Below are positions 53,401-62,547 of a DNA stretch of 64,000 nt, in pieces. Each line of letters starts with the position of its first letter. The stretch's first letter is position 1. Both the position numbers and the translations under genes were made by a program. The stretch spans positions 1,838,501 through 1,902,500 of the forward strand of contig NC_013222.1 of the NCBI RefSeq assembly GCF_000024125.1, given 5' to 3'. The stretch is from Robiginitalea biformata HTCC2501 (GTDB lineage: Bacteria > Bacteroidota > Bacteroidia > Flavobacteriales > Flavobacteriaceae). The notes under the pieces were generated by a model. The model had not been told where the DNA came from and made no database searches. It was given only the letters and a program-made list of their open reading frames with translations.

Positions 53401-54618
53401 CTACCTGGGGTCCGGGTTGCCGACCCGGTTGTATTTCCGCAGCGTTTCGACCAGCAGGTCGTGTGGGATTGCATAGGCCTTGTTGCCGTTGATGCCCTCC
53501 ATATCCTCGGCGGCGACCATCGCATTGACGATAGCTTCTTCCACAGCCTCCACCGTACTTTGAAAAAGCCGGTTCATCTGATCGTTGGGCAGGGTTTCCA
53601 CCTGAACGGTTGCCTCCCGGTTAAAAGCCTGTTCATTCGCCGTGGAAAAGGCGATAAAGATATCCCCGGACCCATTCGACCCGCGGCCACCCACATTGCC
53701 GATCCCCAGGGGGACCCGCTGGGCAATGCGTTTAAGCTGATGGGGGAGGAGGGGGGCATCCGTAGCCACCACCACAATGATGGACCCGTCCCCTTCCTGC
53801 CTCGATGACATGGGCGGCTTTTTCAGCTCGTAATTGAGCGTGTCGATCAGCTCCCTGCCTACAGGCACCCCGGCAATGGTCAGGTTGAATTTGGCCCCGA
53901 AATTTGCCTGTACCAACACCCCAAGGGTATATTCTGTTTCCCCGATCCGGAATTGGCGGGATGCCGTGCCGGTACCGCCCTTGAAGCCCAGGCACATCAT
54001 CCCGGTGCCCCCGCCGACATTTCCCTCAGCCAGGGACCCGCCGGCAGCGTTGTCTATCGCCTCCATCACGTGTTCCTTTTTGACGTGGAAGCCGTAAATG
54101 TCATTGAGGAAGCCGTCGTAGGTTTCCGCAACTACCGGATAGGTGTACCACCAGGGCTCCCCCCGGTACCAGTCGGTGTCCACGTACCATTCCAGCACGG
54201 CCTGCCGCACCGTCCCGACGCTGTTCGTATTGGTGATCATGATGGGCGTCTCCAAAAACCCGGACTCGGTTACCCAGGTGGTGCCGGTCATCTCTCCGTT
54301 GCCGTTGAGGCTGTACCAGTTGGCGTATACAGGACTGAATTTTTTGGCCTTCCCCCTGGGGAAGATGGCGGTAACCCCGGTCCTCACAGGCCCCTTACCG
54401 ACCACATTTTCGCCTTCGCCCGAGATGATGGTGGCATACCCCACCTCTACACCGGCCACGTCGGTGATGGCATTCAGTTTGCCGGGTTGGCCGGAAAACG
54501 GGATGCCCAGGTCCCGGGCCCGGGGTTTCTGGGAAATGGCTGTCGCGGAGATCAACATACACAGCACAAGGGGCAGGACTACGCTGCCGGCACGTACACT
54601 ATTCTGCTTGTAGATCAT
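53401..54618 (-). CDS. P1 family (DmpA-type) autoprocessing aminopeptidase
   Basis: This 405-residue exported N-terminal nucleophile hydrolase has a signal peptide (about 1-30, ending ATAISQ). Self-cleavage probably occurs between G278 and S279 (EGDGSIIVVVATDAPL), exposing S279 as nucleophile, as in DmpA. The segment GNVGGGTGMMCLGFKGG (199-215) is the family's glycine-rich region. Such enzymes release D- or L-amino acids or beta-peptides. Confidence 0.9.
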   Translation of the reverse strand: MIYKQNSVRAGSVVLPLVLCMLISATAISQKPRARDLGIPFSGQPGKLNAITDVAGVEVGYATIISGEGENVVGKGPVRTGVTAIFPRGKAKKFSPVYANWYSLNGNGEMTGTTWVTESGFLETPIMITNTNSVGTVRQAVLEWYVDTDWYRGEPWWYTYPVVAETYDGFLNDIYGFHVKKEHVMEAIDNAAGGSLAEGNVGGGTGMMCLGFKGGTGTASRQFRIGETEYTLGVLVQANFGAKFNLTIAGVPVGRELIDTLNYELKKPPMSSRQEGDGSIIVVVATDAPLLPHQLKRIAQRVPLGIGNVGGRGSNGSGDIFIAFSTANEQAFNREATVQVETLPNDQMNRLFQSTVEAVEEAIVNAMVAAEDMEGINGNKAYAIPHDLLVETLRKYNRVGNPDPR

Positions 54619-54667
54619 AGAGGTGTGGTGTTAGATTGTTGCGGGTATGGGCAGCTGGTAATTCTGC

Positions 54668-55303
54668 CTATAGCCGATAAACCGATTTATTTTTGTCCGT
54701 ATCGAAGATATGCGGGTAATGCGCTTTCAGGTTATTGATCATAAAATCCAGGGGGACGTCCTCAAAGTGTCCGTAATCCTCGAGATATTCCATAAACAGG
54801 CGGCCTTCGCTGTCGAAGGCCTGCAAATACGAGTCGTTTTCCCCGTCGAACTCCAGGGGCTCCACGTCAAATTTTTCGCATAGTTCCCGGTTGAAGGCCG
54901 GGGACATTTTCAGCCACTTCCCGTCGATGCAGGCATTGACCATCCCATGGGGCGTCAGCTCATCCGAGCCGAACTTCTCCTTCAGCCGCTCAGCGGCCAG
55001 GTGGTTCTTGACCTTCCCAAGATGCAGCCTGGCCGGGATGCCCAGGGCCCGGAGGCCGGCAATGAGCAAAATGGATTTTTCCACGCAGTTCCCGCTGGCC
55101 TGGCCCGCTATCCGGCTGGCCCGAAAATCCGCTTTTTCCAAACTGATGCGGTACGGGTCGTATTTCCAATTGTCGCGGACCCTGGTGTAGAGCCCCACGG
55201 CCATTTCCTTTTCGGACCGCGAGCCCTCCCGGAATTCGGCCACCAGCTCCCGGATGGGCTGGCTCGTATAATCGAAAAAATAGGTGGGTGCCAGATAGCG
55301 CAT
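54668..55303 (-). CDS. transglutaminase-like domain protein
   Basis: The protein has 211 residues from the ATG at 55303; an in-frame TTG at 55315 would add four residues. The catalytic triad is Cys73 in GNCVEKSILLIAGLRALGIPARL, His119 in ELTPHGMVNACIDGKW, and an Asp in the following strand. This is the bacterial transglutaminase/protease-like superfamily. No signal peptide is visible. The gene lies between the P1 peptidase and a two-component system. Confidence 0.85.
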   Translation of the reverse strand: MRYLAPTYFFDYTSQPIRELVAEFREGSRSEKEMAVGLYTRVRDNWKYDPYRISLEKADFRASRIAGQASGNCVEKSILLIAGLRALGIPARLHLGKVKNHLAAERLKEKFGSDELTPHGMVNACIDGKWLKMSPAFNRELCEKFDVEPLEFDGENDSYLQAFDSEGRLFMEYLEDYGHFEDVPLDFMINNLKAHYPHIFDTDKNKSVYRL

Positions 55304-55373
55304 CGGTTTGTTCAAATTAATTCAAGGGCGTAAGCAGATGAATTTAATTGGGAATATACTACGAAATCCTTAT

Positions 55374-56027
55374 TCACTGGCGGTTATCCGTATCCTGTGG
55401 TGCCTGGCCAAGCCATTTGGAGGCAGCTTTAAGAAGGCCAATATTGCTTCGGATGCCCATTTTCTTGTGGATGTTTTTGCGGTGCGTATCGATGGTAAAC
55501 CGGCTCAACTTCAACGATTCCGCGATTTGCTGGCTCGTCCTGCCCTGGGCGATGAGTTCGAGGACCTGACGTTCCCTGCGGGTGAGGCGAACCGATTCCT
55601 GGCGGGGCTCCTGCGATTTCCAGTTCTTGTAGATGGGCCGGAACTTCCGGCTGAGATAGTAGTCTCCCCGGGCCACCGTGTGGATCGCTTGGACAAGTTC
55701 CTCCTTTTCGACGTTTTTCACCAGGTAGCCCCTGGCGCCCGCGTCCAGCAGGTCCTTTACATCCTGTTCGTGATCCAGCATTGTCAGGGCAATAACCCGG
55801 GTATTAGGGAAGGAACGGCAGATTTGACGGGTCAGGGAAAGTCCGTCCATCCCGGGCATTCGGATATCCGTCAGTACGACATCTGCTCGGGTGGTTTTCA
55901 GCAAATTGAGAAGTTCGACGCCCTGGCCCACCGAGGCGTGTACCTCAAGCCCAATCTCTCTGTCCAGAATGGATCGGATCCCCTCCAGGAAGAGGCGGTG
56001 GTCGTCAACCAGGGCTATCCGTATCAT
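55374..56027 (-). CDS. NarL/FixJ family response regulator
   Basis: The 217-residue protein has a receiver domain (1-120; phosphoacceptor D54 in VVLTDIRMPGMDG, acidic pair D8-D9, and K101-K106 region LVKNVEKEELV) and a LuxR-type HTH (about 150-215; LTRRERQVLELIAQGRTSQQIAESL). It overlaps the histidine kinase by 4 bp, so it is the partner regulator. NarL-type regulators bind TACYYMT heptamers; a 7-2-7 pair of these lies in the divergent promoter region at 58042-58057. Confidence 0.92.
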   Translation of the reverse strand: MIRIALVDDHRLFLEGIRSILDREIGLEVHASVGQGVELLNLLKTTRADVVLTDIRMPGMDGLSLTRQICRSFPNTRVIALTMLDHEQDVKDLLDAGARGYLVKNVEKEELVQAIHTVARGDYYLSRKFRPIYKNWKSQEPRQESVRLTRRERQVLELIAQGRTSQQIAESLKLSRFTIDTHRKNIHKKMGIRSNIGLLKAASKWLGQAPQDTDNRQ

Positions 56028-57958
56028 ATCGGGACACTAATTATTACGTTGACTCCTTCCCCTGGTTCGGATTCCACAACGAGGTTTCCGTCCATTTTAC
56101 GGATCCGGTTTTCGATATTTATCTGGCCCTGGCCCTTCTTAACCTTGCCGGGATCAAAGCCTTTGCCATCATCTTCGTATACCACATGGAGTTGGCCGTC
56201 ATCCTCCGAAAACTGGATACTTACCTGATTGGCATCTGCGTGTTTGAGCGTATTGGTCAGCAGCTCCTGGAGGATGCGAAAGAGTTGCAATTCCCTGGAG
56301 TTCTGAATGCGCTTGTTCAGGTCGATGTTGGTCACTTCCACATGGATTTTTCGGGAGGACTTTAACTGACGGGCAATTTCCCGAACCGCAGGCACCAATC
56401 CGTTGTCGATCAAAACATAACCGTTTTTCCCTCTCGAGATGTTCCGGAGATCCTCATAAGACTGGTCCAGGGCCATGCGCAACTTCTTATGCAGGACCGG
56501 GTCCGCCCCGCTGACCTCTTCTACATAGAGCTTCAAGGCGGAGAGGTTGGCGCCCAGGCTATCGTGCAGTTCCTCGGCAATCCGTTGCCGTTCTTTTTCC
56601 TGCCCCTCAATCAGGCTGTCGAGACTGACCGTTTCCAGTTCGCCCACCAGCGACTCGGCCCGTTGGTGCTCAAGCTCTTTTTGCTGCTCGGCGATAATGC
56701 GTTTACGCCTGGCGTTTTTTACCATAAAATAGGTGGTGACCCCGAGCAGTACCAGGATTCCGATAGCCAGATACAACAGGTTCCGGTTCTGCTTTCGCCT
56801 GATGTCGGTTTGCAGGTAGTTGTTCTGGAGCGAGAGCATTTCGGCGGCCATTCGTTCAGACTCGTACTTGGAGGAAAGTTCGGCCAGTGATTTTCGGTAG
56901 TCTGCCTCCATCAGACTGTCTTTGATGGCCATGCCCCGTTTGAGGCTGGCAAGTGCCCGAACATTGTTCCCGGCGGCTTCGTAAGCTTGTGCAAGATTCG
57001 TGTAAATGGTAGCCGAATTTGCCCCCCGCCCGTGGTCCAGGGCGCGCTCCAGGTACCGGGCAGCCTGAGTGGGGCGGCCCTGCTTCAGGTATAGGTACCC
57101 GAGGTTGTTGTAGAGCGTGCCCATCCCGTCTTCAATGCCGTGCCGGGTTTTAATTTCCAGGGACCGGTTGAGGTAGTATTCCGAGGAGTCCCGATTCGAA
57201 TCCAGGTACAGGTTGCCCAGGTTGTTGTAAATCCGGGCCAGTGCGAAGGGTTCGTCCATCTGCCCCGCCAGTTTCTCCGCCTCCCGGAAGTAGGTCCTTG
57301 CCCTGAGGGTATCTCCTTGCCGTGCGTATTGTCCTGCCAGGTTTGGCAGGGTGATGAGCCGGAATTGCGCAAGCCCGTATTGACGGAAGATAGCGAGGGC
57401 TTTTTCCCCGTATTCGATGGCATGGTCCACATCGCCGAGTTCCCCGTAAATTGTGGCGATATTGTTATAGGTTTTTCCCATTTGCATACTATCCCGGGCA
57501 GATTCAAAATACCCAAGGCCTTCAAAAAATGCCGTCAGGGCCTCCTGATAGCGCCCCTGTCGCATTTGTGCCGCCCCGGCACTGATTCGGACAGCAGCTG
57601 CTTTGTTCGGGTTTCCGCGGGCTTCGAAGGCCTCTGTAGAGCGCAAGAAAAAGGCGATAGCGGAATCCGGTTGGTTTTGGTAGAAGTAGGAACGGCCTAT
57701 TTTATTATACGCTTCTGGCTGAATTGAATCGGTTCCCGTATTCAGGGCCATTTCGGCGAATTTCCGGCTCAATGCGACATCCCGGCGTTCATGCCACCCG
57801 GAAAGCTCCAGGTAAATCCCGGCTCGGCGGGCGCTGTCGGTTGTGAGGGCGAGTTGCCGGAGCAGGCTGTCCGGCAAGCCGGGGTCGGCTTTCTGGGCAA
57901 TTAGGCTCGTTCCAGAGAGAAGCAGCCATAGGGCAATCCAAATATTCTTTGCAGGCAT
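56024..57958 (-). CDS. TPR sensor histidine kinase (HisKA_3 type)
   Basis: The 644-residue kinase has a signal peptide (about 1-20, ending SLIAQ), seven or so TPR repeats (about 40-360; KLNNLGYLYLKQGRPTQAARYLERAL), one transmembrane helix (about 398-417), and a HisKA_3 dimerisation domain with H465 in EELHDSLGANLS followed by an HATPase domain (LQELLTNTLKHADANQVSI, DDGKGFDPGK). The periplasmic TPR array suggests that a protein or peptide is sensed. It is co-transcribed with the response regulator and divergent from 58115-58684. Confidence 0.92.
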   Translation of the reverse strand: MPAKNIWIALWLLLSGTSLIAQKADPGLPDSLLRQLALTTDSARRAGIYLELSGWHERRDVALSRKFAEMALNTGTDSIQPEAYNKIGRSYFYQNQPDSAIAFFLRSTEAFEARGNPNKAAAVRISAGAAQMRQGRYQEALTAFFEGLGYFESARDSMQMGKTYNNIATIYGELGDVDHAIEYGEKALAIFRQYGLAQFRLITLPNLAGQYARQGDTLRARTYFREAEKLAGQMDEPFALARIYNNLGNLYLDSNRDSSEYYLNRSLEIKTRHGIEDGMGTLYNNLGYLYLKQGRPTQAARYLERALDHGRGANSATIYTNLAQAYEAAGNNVRALASLKRGMAIKDSLMEADYRKSLAELSSKYESERMAAEMLSLQNNYLQTDIRRKQNRNLLYLAIGILVLLGVTTYFMVKNARRKRIIAEQQKELEHQRAESLVGELETVSLDSLIEGQEKERQRIAEELHDSLGANLSALKLYVEEVSGADPVLHKKLRMALDQSYEDLRNISRGKNGYVLIDNGLVPAVREIARQLKSSRKIHVEVTNIDLNKRIQNSRELQLFRILQELLTNTLKHADANQVSIQFSEDDGQLHVVYEDDGKGFDPGKVKKGQGQINIENRIRKMDGNLVVESEPGEGVNVIISVPI

Positions 57959-58041
57959 ACGATCTTAAATTACAAAATAATGATGTACTGCATTTCTGCG
58001 GCAGCCATTTCCAAAAGTACTCTATGGCGTTGTTATTCAAA

Positions 58042-58057
58042 TACCTAGGATTAGGTA
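58042..58057. promoter_or_regulatory. NarL-type 7-2-7 inverted operator
   Basis: TACCTA-GGAT-TAGGTA is a perfect dyad. Read as heptamers it is TACCTAG, two bases, then TTAGGTA (reverse TACCTAA); each heptamer matches TACYYMT at six of seven positions, in the 7-2-7 arrangement used by NarL. It is centred about 45 bases before the expected start of the 58115 gene (weak TAAATTTC box at 58081-58088), where an activator would bind. It also lies upstream of the kinase/regulator operon, whose start is at 57958. Confidence 0.6.
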
Positions 58058-58114
58058 GGTTTTTCAATTGACAGGTGTTTTAAATTTCACTCAGTCTATT
58101 AAATCAAAAGAATC

Positions 58115-58684
58115 ATGAAAAGAATTGTACCGATCCTGATGCTGGTTTCCCTGCCGCTCCTCGGATGTGAGGCCGTGGAAGAATTGCTGGAATTCGATGT
58201 TCCAATATCATTTGCCGGGGATCTTGAAATAGTAAGTGAAACAGCGGTAAGCGATTCCAACGATGCGATTTCCGTTGAAACCGACCTGGCCACCTATCGC
58301 ATCGACAACGACCCGGATATTGCCGAATACCTGGCCGAAGGGGCCGAAATCAAGAAGATCCGGGTGAACAGAATCCGATATAACTACAAGGATTTTGTGG
58401 GCAACGAAGAGGCTTTTCTGCTGGAGGGAGGATTTAGTCTCGTGGACGCAAGTGCCATGGCAGTCCACACCTACCCGCTCCCGGAACAGGGAACCCGGAT
58501 TGCAGAAGCGGATTTCCGGAACGAGTTTTTTATTCTGGAAGATGATTTCAGTGCCCTGGAAAACGGCTTAAGGAATTCTGCAGGGTTTATCATCGGCTAT
58601 TATGCTACCCTGGTCAACAACCCGGTCGATTTTAAGGTTGGGATTACGGTGGATGTGACGGTGACCATTGAACCGGCCCTGTAA
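58115..58684 (+). CDS. lipoprotein, likely target of the divergent two-component system
   Basis: This 189-residue protein has a lipoprotein signal (LMLVSLPLLGC, Cys about 18). The mature part begins EAVEELLEFDVPISFAGDLEIV and continues with beta-type sequence to VDVTVTIEPAL. It resembles other Bacteroidota outer-surface lipoproteins but I recognise no named family. It is the first plus-strand gene after the NarL-type operator, and the secreted protein at 58759 follows. Confidence 0.75.
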   Translation: MKRIVPILMLVSLPLLGCEAVEELLEFDVPISFAGDLEIVSETAVSDSNDAISVETDLATYRIDNDPDIAEYLAEGAEIKKIRVNRIRYNYKDFVGNEEAFLLEGGFSLVDASAMAVHTYPLPEQGTRIAEADFRNEFFILEDDFSALENGLRNSAGFIIGYYATLVNNPVDFKVGITVDVTVTIEPAL

Positions 58685-58758
58685 CGGGAGTGATCTGCAG
58701 GGAGTGATCTGCCTGGTAGGGCGAAGAACTATGAACAACCCAGATTAAAGTTTTCGAT

Positions 58759-59616
58759 ATGAAAAAATGGATACTGCTTATTGCGAGCGTGATTTCGTTC
58801 CAGTTACTTTCAGGTCAATCGGTCCGGCTGGTGGATATCCTGCAGGAACCCAGTCCGGGATTTTCAGTGGAAGCGCATATGAACGAACGCGGCGGCACTA
58901 TGGCTTTTAACATCGATTACGGCGGTGGCTGTGTCGGGGGGTACCAAATTAAGGTGACATTCTCAAAATCGCTTACTCAGTTGCAGGCAGGGGAGACCTT
59001 CCTGGCAACGCTGGCCTGTGAAGATTGCAATACACCCTGCACGCGAAAATGGAAAATAGCTGCGTTGCAGGGAGCCGGGGGCGTACCCAATATAGCGGCC
59101 TATCCGGATTATGTATATAACGGTAATATACATATTTCGAAAGGGTACAATGGTTATACCGGGGTGAATGACTGGAATCCCGGGCAGCGCACCGCGGTGG
59201 TTCCCATGGTCTATGAACCCAAGAAGGATGTTGCCCAAACCGCCTTGCAATTTGTAATTGGTTCCGGCCTGCACAAGGTTATCTATGTGTTCCAGGCAGA
59301 CCCTGCGGGAACCCCCTCGTTACAGGCAGGCGGGAAACCCAACCTGAATTGCGTCTGGGAGTCTTCCTACGGGGCCGTCAATTGGTCTGAGGGCTATTAC
59401 GGCAGCCGGGATAAAACCCTTTCCGGGGAATTACACCAGAAAAATGGTGAATGGGTGTATGAAGGTACCTGGGGCCGCAAGGGCGGAAGCCGTTGGGGGC
59501 GCGTCCGCTTTGTCTTTGATTCGCCAACCACTTTTACGGGATACTGGACGGAAGGGGAAGGTACCCGACAAACCCGATGGACGGGTTCCGGGAATTGTTT
59601 AATCGTCAAACACTGA
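58759..59616 (+). CDS. secreted protein of unknown function
   Basis: This 285-residue protein has a signal peptide (about 1-20, ending LLSGQ). The mature protein has a YGGGCVGGYQIKVTFS segment, a cysteine group (ACEDCNTPC), a glycine- and aromatic-rich middle, and a final SGNCLIVKH. The two-half layout (a Cys-linked N-half, and a C-half with GSRWGRVRFVFDSPTTFTGYW) suggests two beta domains. It follows the 58115 gene by 74 bp and is likely co-regulated. Confidence 0.72.
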   Translation: MKKWILLIASVISFQLLSGQSVRLVDILQEPSPGFSVEAHMNERGGTMAFNIDYGGGCVGGYQIKVTFSKSLTQLQAGETFLATLACEDCNTPCTRKWKIAALQGAGGVPNIAAYPDYVYNGNIHISKGYNGYTGVNDWNPGQRTAVVPMVYEPKKDVAQTALQFVIGSGLHKVIYVFQADPAGTPSLQAGGKPNLNCVWESSYGAVNWSEGYYGSRDKTLSGELHQKNGEWVYEGTWGRKGGSRWGRVRFVFDSPTTFTGYWTEGEGTRQTRWTGSGNCLIVKH

Positions 59617-59663
59617 GACGGGACTACAACATCCTCCTTCGCAAAATGCAAATATCCAGTGAG

Positions 59664-60575
59664 TTACCTGCCCCAGGACGGCGCTTCATTCCGGCCGGAC
59701 GTCCGGGTTAGCCGGACCCGTTCTTTGGTGCGGATATTGATTTTCCAAATGTTGTAATTCCCTTTTGAGCCTGCCGTGTACACGAGCCATTCCCCGTCCG
59801 GCGACCAGTCGGGGGAATAACATTCGATAGCGTCGTTGGTGAGGTTCTGCAGGCCTGTTCCGTCGGCATTGATGGTATACAGGTCCCATTGGTCTTCCTG
59901 GGCGCCGTAAAAGGCAATTTTTGAGCCGTCCGGGGAAAACTTGGCCCCGGAGTCATAGCCTTCCTTGTCCGTCAGCCTTTTTACCCCGCCGCCTTGCGCA
60001 TCCATGAGGAATATTTCTCCATTGCCGGCGTGCGACGTATCGGAGGAATCCCGCAGTTGGCGGGTGAATGCAATCTGCGAACCGTCCGGGGACCATTCGG
60101 GGCTTTCTTCATAGGCGGCATTTCTGGTAAGCTGCCGGATACCCGACCCGTCCTTATCCATTACGTATACATTCCGGCTCAGGGAATCCCTGTCGCTCAT
60201 AAACAGAATCTGGCTTCCATCCGGGGAAGGTACGGGGAGGACGTCTGTGGCCGGATGGTTGGTGAGCCGGGTCAGTTGGCGTGTTTGCAGGTCCATGCGA
60301 TAAATCTCCGCATTGCCGTCCCTTTTTGAATAGAAGCTCAGGGAGGTGCCATCCGCAGACCAGGAAGGGCTGAAATCCAAAGAATCGTGACGGGTCAGGT
60401 TCTCCGGGTTTGCCCCGTCACCATCCATGATATAGACCTCCGGGTTTCCGTCCCTGTCTGTGACGAAGGCGATTTTCCCGGATCCCGTTTCCGCCTGGTC
60501 AGCTGAAACCCCGGGTTTGGAATCCTTGCAGGAGATGGCCAGGACCACCAGCAGGGCGGCAGATAATGTTTTCAT
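59664..60575 (-). CDS. PD40/TolB-type propeller lipoprotein
   Basis: This 303-residue protein has a lipoprotein-type signal ([11 protein letters not shown], Cys about 16) and six or so TolB-type blades: [77 protein letters not shown] and [28 protein letters not shown]. This is a complete propeller of the TolB/PD40 group. It follows the DUF305 gene by 29 bp. Confidence 0.88.
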   Translation of the reverse strand: MKTLSAALLVVLAISCKDSKPGVSADQAETGSGKIAFVTDRDGNPEVYIMDGDGANPENLTRHDSLDFSPSWSADGTSLSFYSKRDGNAEIYRMDLQTRQLTRLTNHPATDVLPVPSPDGSQILFMSDRDSLSRNVYVMDKDGSGIRQLTRNAAYEESPEWSPDGSQIAFTRQLRDSSDTSHAGNGEIFLMDAQGGGVKRLTDKEGYDSGAKFSPDGSKIAFYGAQEDQWDLYTINADGTGLQNLTNDAIECYSPDWSPDGEWLVYTAGSKGNYNIWKINIRTKERVRLTRTSGRNEAPSWGR

Positions 60576-60604
60576 ATGGCGCTTACATAGTGTACCTGAC
60601 TAAA

Positions 60605-61060
60605 TTAATCATTTTCCAGTCGTTCAATCATCCGCTTCATCTCGGCGATTTCCCGTTCCTGGGCTTTGATGATTTCTTCGGCCAGTTTTTTGACCTCCGG
60701 GTCCTTGAGGTCGGCCCGGTTGCTGGTGAGGATGGCGATGGAATGGTGCGGGATCATCGCCCGCATCCACTTAACGTCGCCGATGGGGATTTGCTGCCGC
60801 ACCAGGTAGGTGGACACGACCATCAGCAACACACTGACCAAAATGACGGCAATGTTCTTTTGCTTGTTTTTGTACATATGGCGCATAAACAGGAACATGA
60901 TAATGGCCATACCCCCGATCCCGATCAATGTCATATACAGACGCGTCCAGCTGAAAAAGACGTGGCTGAATTCATAGGTGTTGAAGTACATGGTGACATA
61001 CATCGATATCGCCGAGCATAGCAACATAAGTACGAAGGTGGTGTAATTGGATCGATTCAT
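60605..61060 (-). CDS. DUF305 membrane protein
   Basis: This 151-residue protein has three hydrophobic segments (about 8-28, 40-60, 72-88) and a periplasmic DUF305 tail with WMRAMIPHHSIAILTSNRADLKDPEVKKLAEEIIKAQEREIAEMKRM. The conserved HH pair suggests metal binding, and DUF305 genes often lie near copper-related genes, although none is visible here. It leads a two-gene run with the PD40 gene. Confidence 0.87.
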   Translation of the reverse strand: MNRSNYTTFVLMLLCSAISMYVTMYFNTYEFSHVFFSWTRLYMTLIGIGGMAIIMFLFMRHMYKNKQKNIAVILVSVLLMVVSTYLVRQQIPIGDVKWMRAMIPHHSIAILTSNRADLKDPEVKKLAEEIIKAQEREIAEMKRMIERLEND

Positions 61061-61345
61061 CTAGTGGGTTTTAATTTGACATTTTTCCTTCCGGAAATGC
61101 CCCGGGGCTATGGCCGGGAATCCCGGGATGATAATATAACAAAAAGGCAGGCCGCATGGGAGCCGGTATCACAGTGTTTCGTGCTGTAATTCCCCGTCGA
61201 TCAATCCAATCAGTGAATTGCACAAGGCTTTCATCTCATTGAACTGGGCATTCATGACGGGGGAGGGCTTGTAACCGGATCTCAGATATTTTAGTACATT
61301 GGGCCACTCAGACAAATTTCCTGCTAACCCAACCAATAAGCCGAT

Positions 61346-62398
61346 ATGCCTACCAACTCCCACTCCCGAAGAAACGTACTGAAAACCGGCCTGGCGGCCT
61401 CCCTGGGCCTGGCCTCCGGTATGGGGCTTTCCATGGTCCCGTCCCAAGCGGGAGATCGGTCGGCTGCCACGGATATCCACCTGTCCGGGGCACAGCCCAA
61501 TTTCCGTCCCGGCAGTCAGCCGCTTGACAGGGACATTCGTGCCAAGCACAACCTGCCCTTCCGCGTCAGCCTGAATGCCTCCACGCTGATGGCCTATGAA
61601 CTTCCGGTGGATGAGCAGGTAGATATGATCGCCGCGGCAGGGTTTGACGGGGCGGAGTTGTGGATGCGCGACATCCGGGCCTACCTGGAGAAAGGGGGTA
61701 CGACTGCAAAGCTGAAGGAGCAGCTGGAAGCCGGCAACCTGCTGCTGGAGAATATCATCGGTTTTTCCCAGTGGTGCAATGACGATGCAGAGGAGCGGGC
61801 CAAGGCCCTGGAGGTACTCCGGGAAGAGATGGAGATCATCGCCTCCCTGGGCGGTGGCTACATCGCCACCCCGGTGATGGGCATGGATCGGCTCGACCCG
61901 GCCAAATTTGGCGAATACGCTGAGCGATACCGCGCCATCCTGGAACTCGGGGACGCAACCGGCGTAGTGCCGCTCCTGGAACTCTGGGGCATGGGCGCCC
62001 TGCACCGGGTATCGGACTGTGCACAGATAACCATCGCTACAGGCCACCCGAAGGCGGCCATGCTCCTGGACATTTACCACGTCCACCGGGGCGGCAATTC
62101 CTGGGAGACCCTGGACGTATTGAACGGCGGCCGGATGCCCGTCATGCATATGAACGATTACCCCGCTACCCCTGCCTGGAACGAACTCACCGATGCGGAC
62201 CGCGTGTTGCCCGGGGAGGGCGCCTGCCCATTCCACGAGGTGATCCCAAAGCTATACAAGGCCGGTTTCCGGGGCGGTTTTTCCGTGGAGCTCTTCAACC
62301 GCGGCTACTGGGAGCAGTGGGATGCGAAGCAGATGCTCGAACAGAGCTTCGCACGGACTGTGGAGGTGCTTACCGGGGCCATGGAAGGAATGGATTGA
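61346..62398 (+). CDS. Tat-exported sugar phosphate isomerase/epimerase family protein
   Basis: This 350-residue protein has a twin-arginine signal (SRRNVLKTGLAAS near residues 7-20), so it would be exported folded via TatC (encoded at 2655). The body is an AP endonuclease 2-type TIM barrel, with an E-x-W segment (FDGAELWMRDIRAYL), a metal-site region around LLDIYHVHRGG, VMHMNDYP and FSVELFNRGYW. It is a xylose isomerase-like domain. The substrate is unknown. Confidence 0.88.
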   Translation: MPTNSHSRRNVLKTGLAASLGLASGMGLSMVPSQAGDRSAATDIHLSGAQPNFRPGSQPLDRDIRAKHNLPFRVSLNASTLMAYELPVDEQVDMIAAAGFDGAELWMRDIRAYLEKGGTTAKLKEQLEAGNLLLENIIGFSQWCNDDAEERAKALEVLREEMEIIASLGGGYIATPVMGMDRLDPAKFGEYAERYRAILELGDATGVVPLLELWGMGALHRVSDCAQITIATGHPKAAMLLDIYHVHRGGNSWETLDVLNGGRMPVMHMNDYPATPAWNELTDADRVLPGEGACPFHEVIPKLYKAGFRGGFSVELFNRGYWEQWDAKQMLEQSFARTVEVLTGAMEGMD

Positions 62399-62452
62399 TG
62401 GACAGAAGGGCGGATGGCCCTGCCCGGGGTGTGCACGCAGCGCTTTTAAGCT

Positions 62453-62527
62453 CTAATTTGTGAATCGATGGTCCCGATGATTTTCCCGAAGCAATTGTTG
62501 GCGGATTTTTCGAAAGAATTGAACCAT
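62453..62527 (-). pseudogene. N-terminal remnant of a DUF6090-type membrane protein
   Basis: An ATG at 62527 opens a 24-codon frame reading MVQFFRKIRQQLLRENHRDH and ending at TAG (62453). The first 16 residues match the start of a large Bacteroidota family that typically reads M-x-FFRKIRQQLL-x-EN, followed by a membrane helix. Here the sequence diverges after REN and stops, so the hydrophobic segment is gone. A remnant of an inactivated or deleted gene is the best reading. It sits 20 bases beyond the SnoaL-like gene on the same strand. Confidence 0.5.
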
Positions 62528-62547
62528 GGGCATAAAAAGGAGCTGTT

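Noticed and set aside
61169..62236. 355-codon minus-strand frame opposite the sugar isomerase
   Set aside because: Mostly the complement of the isomerase gene; only its last part is outside and is reported separately as a weak finding.
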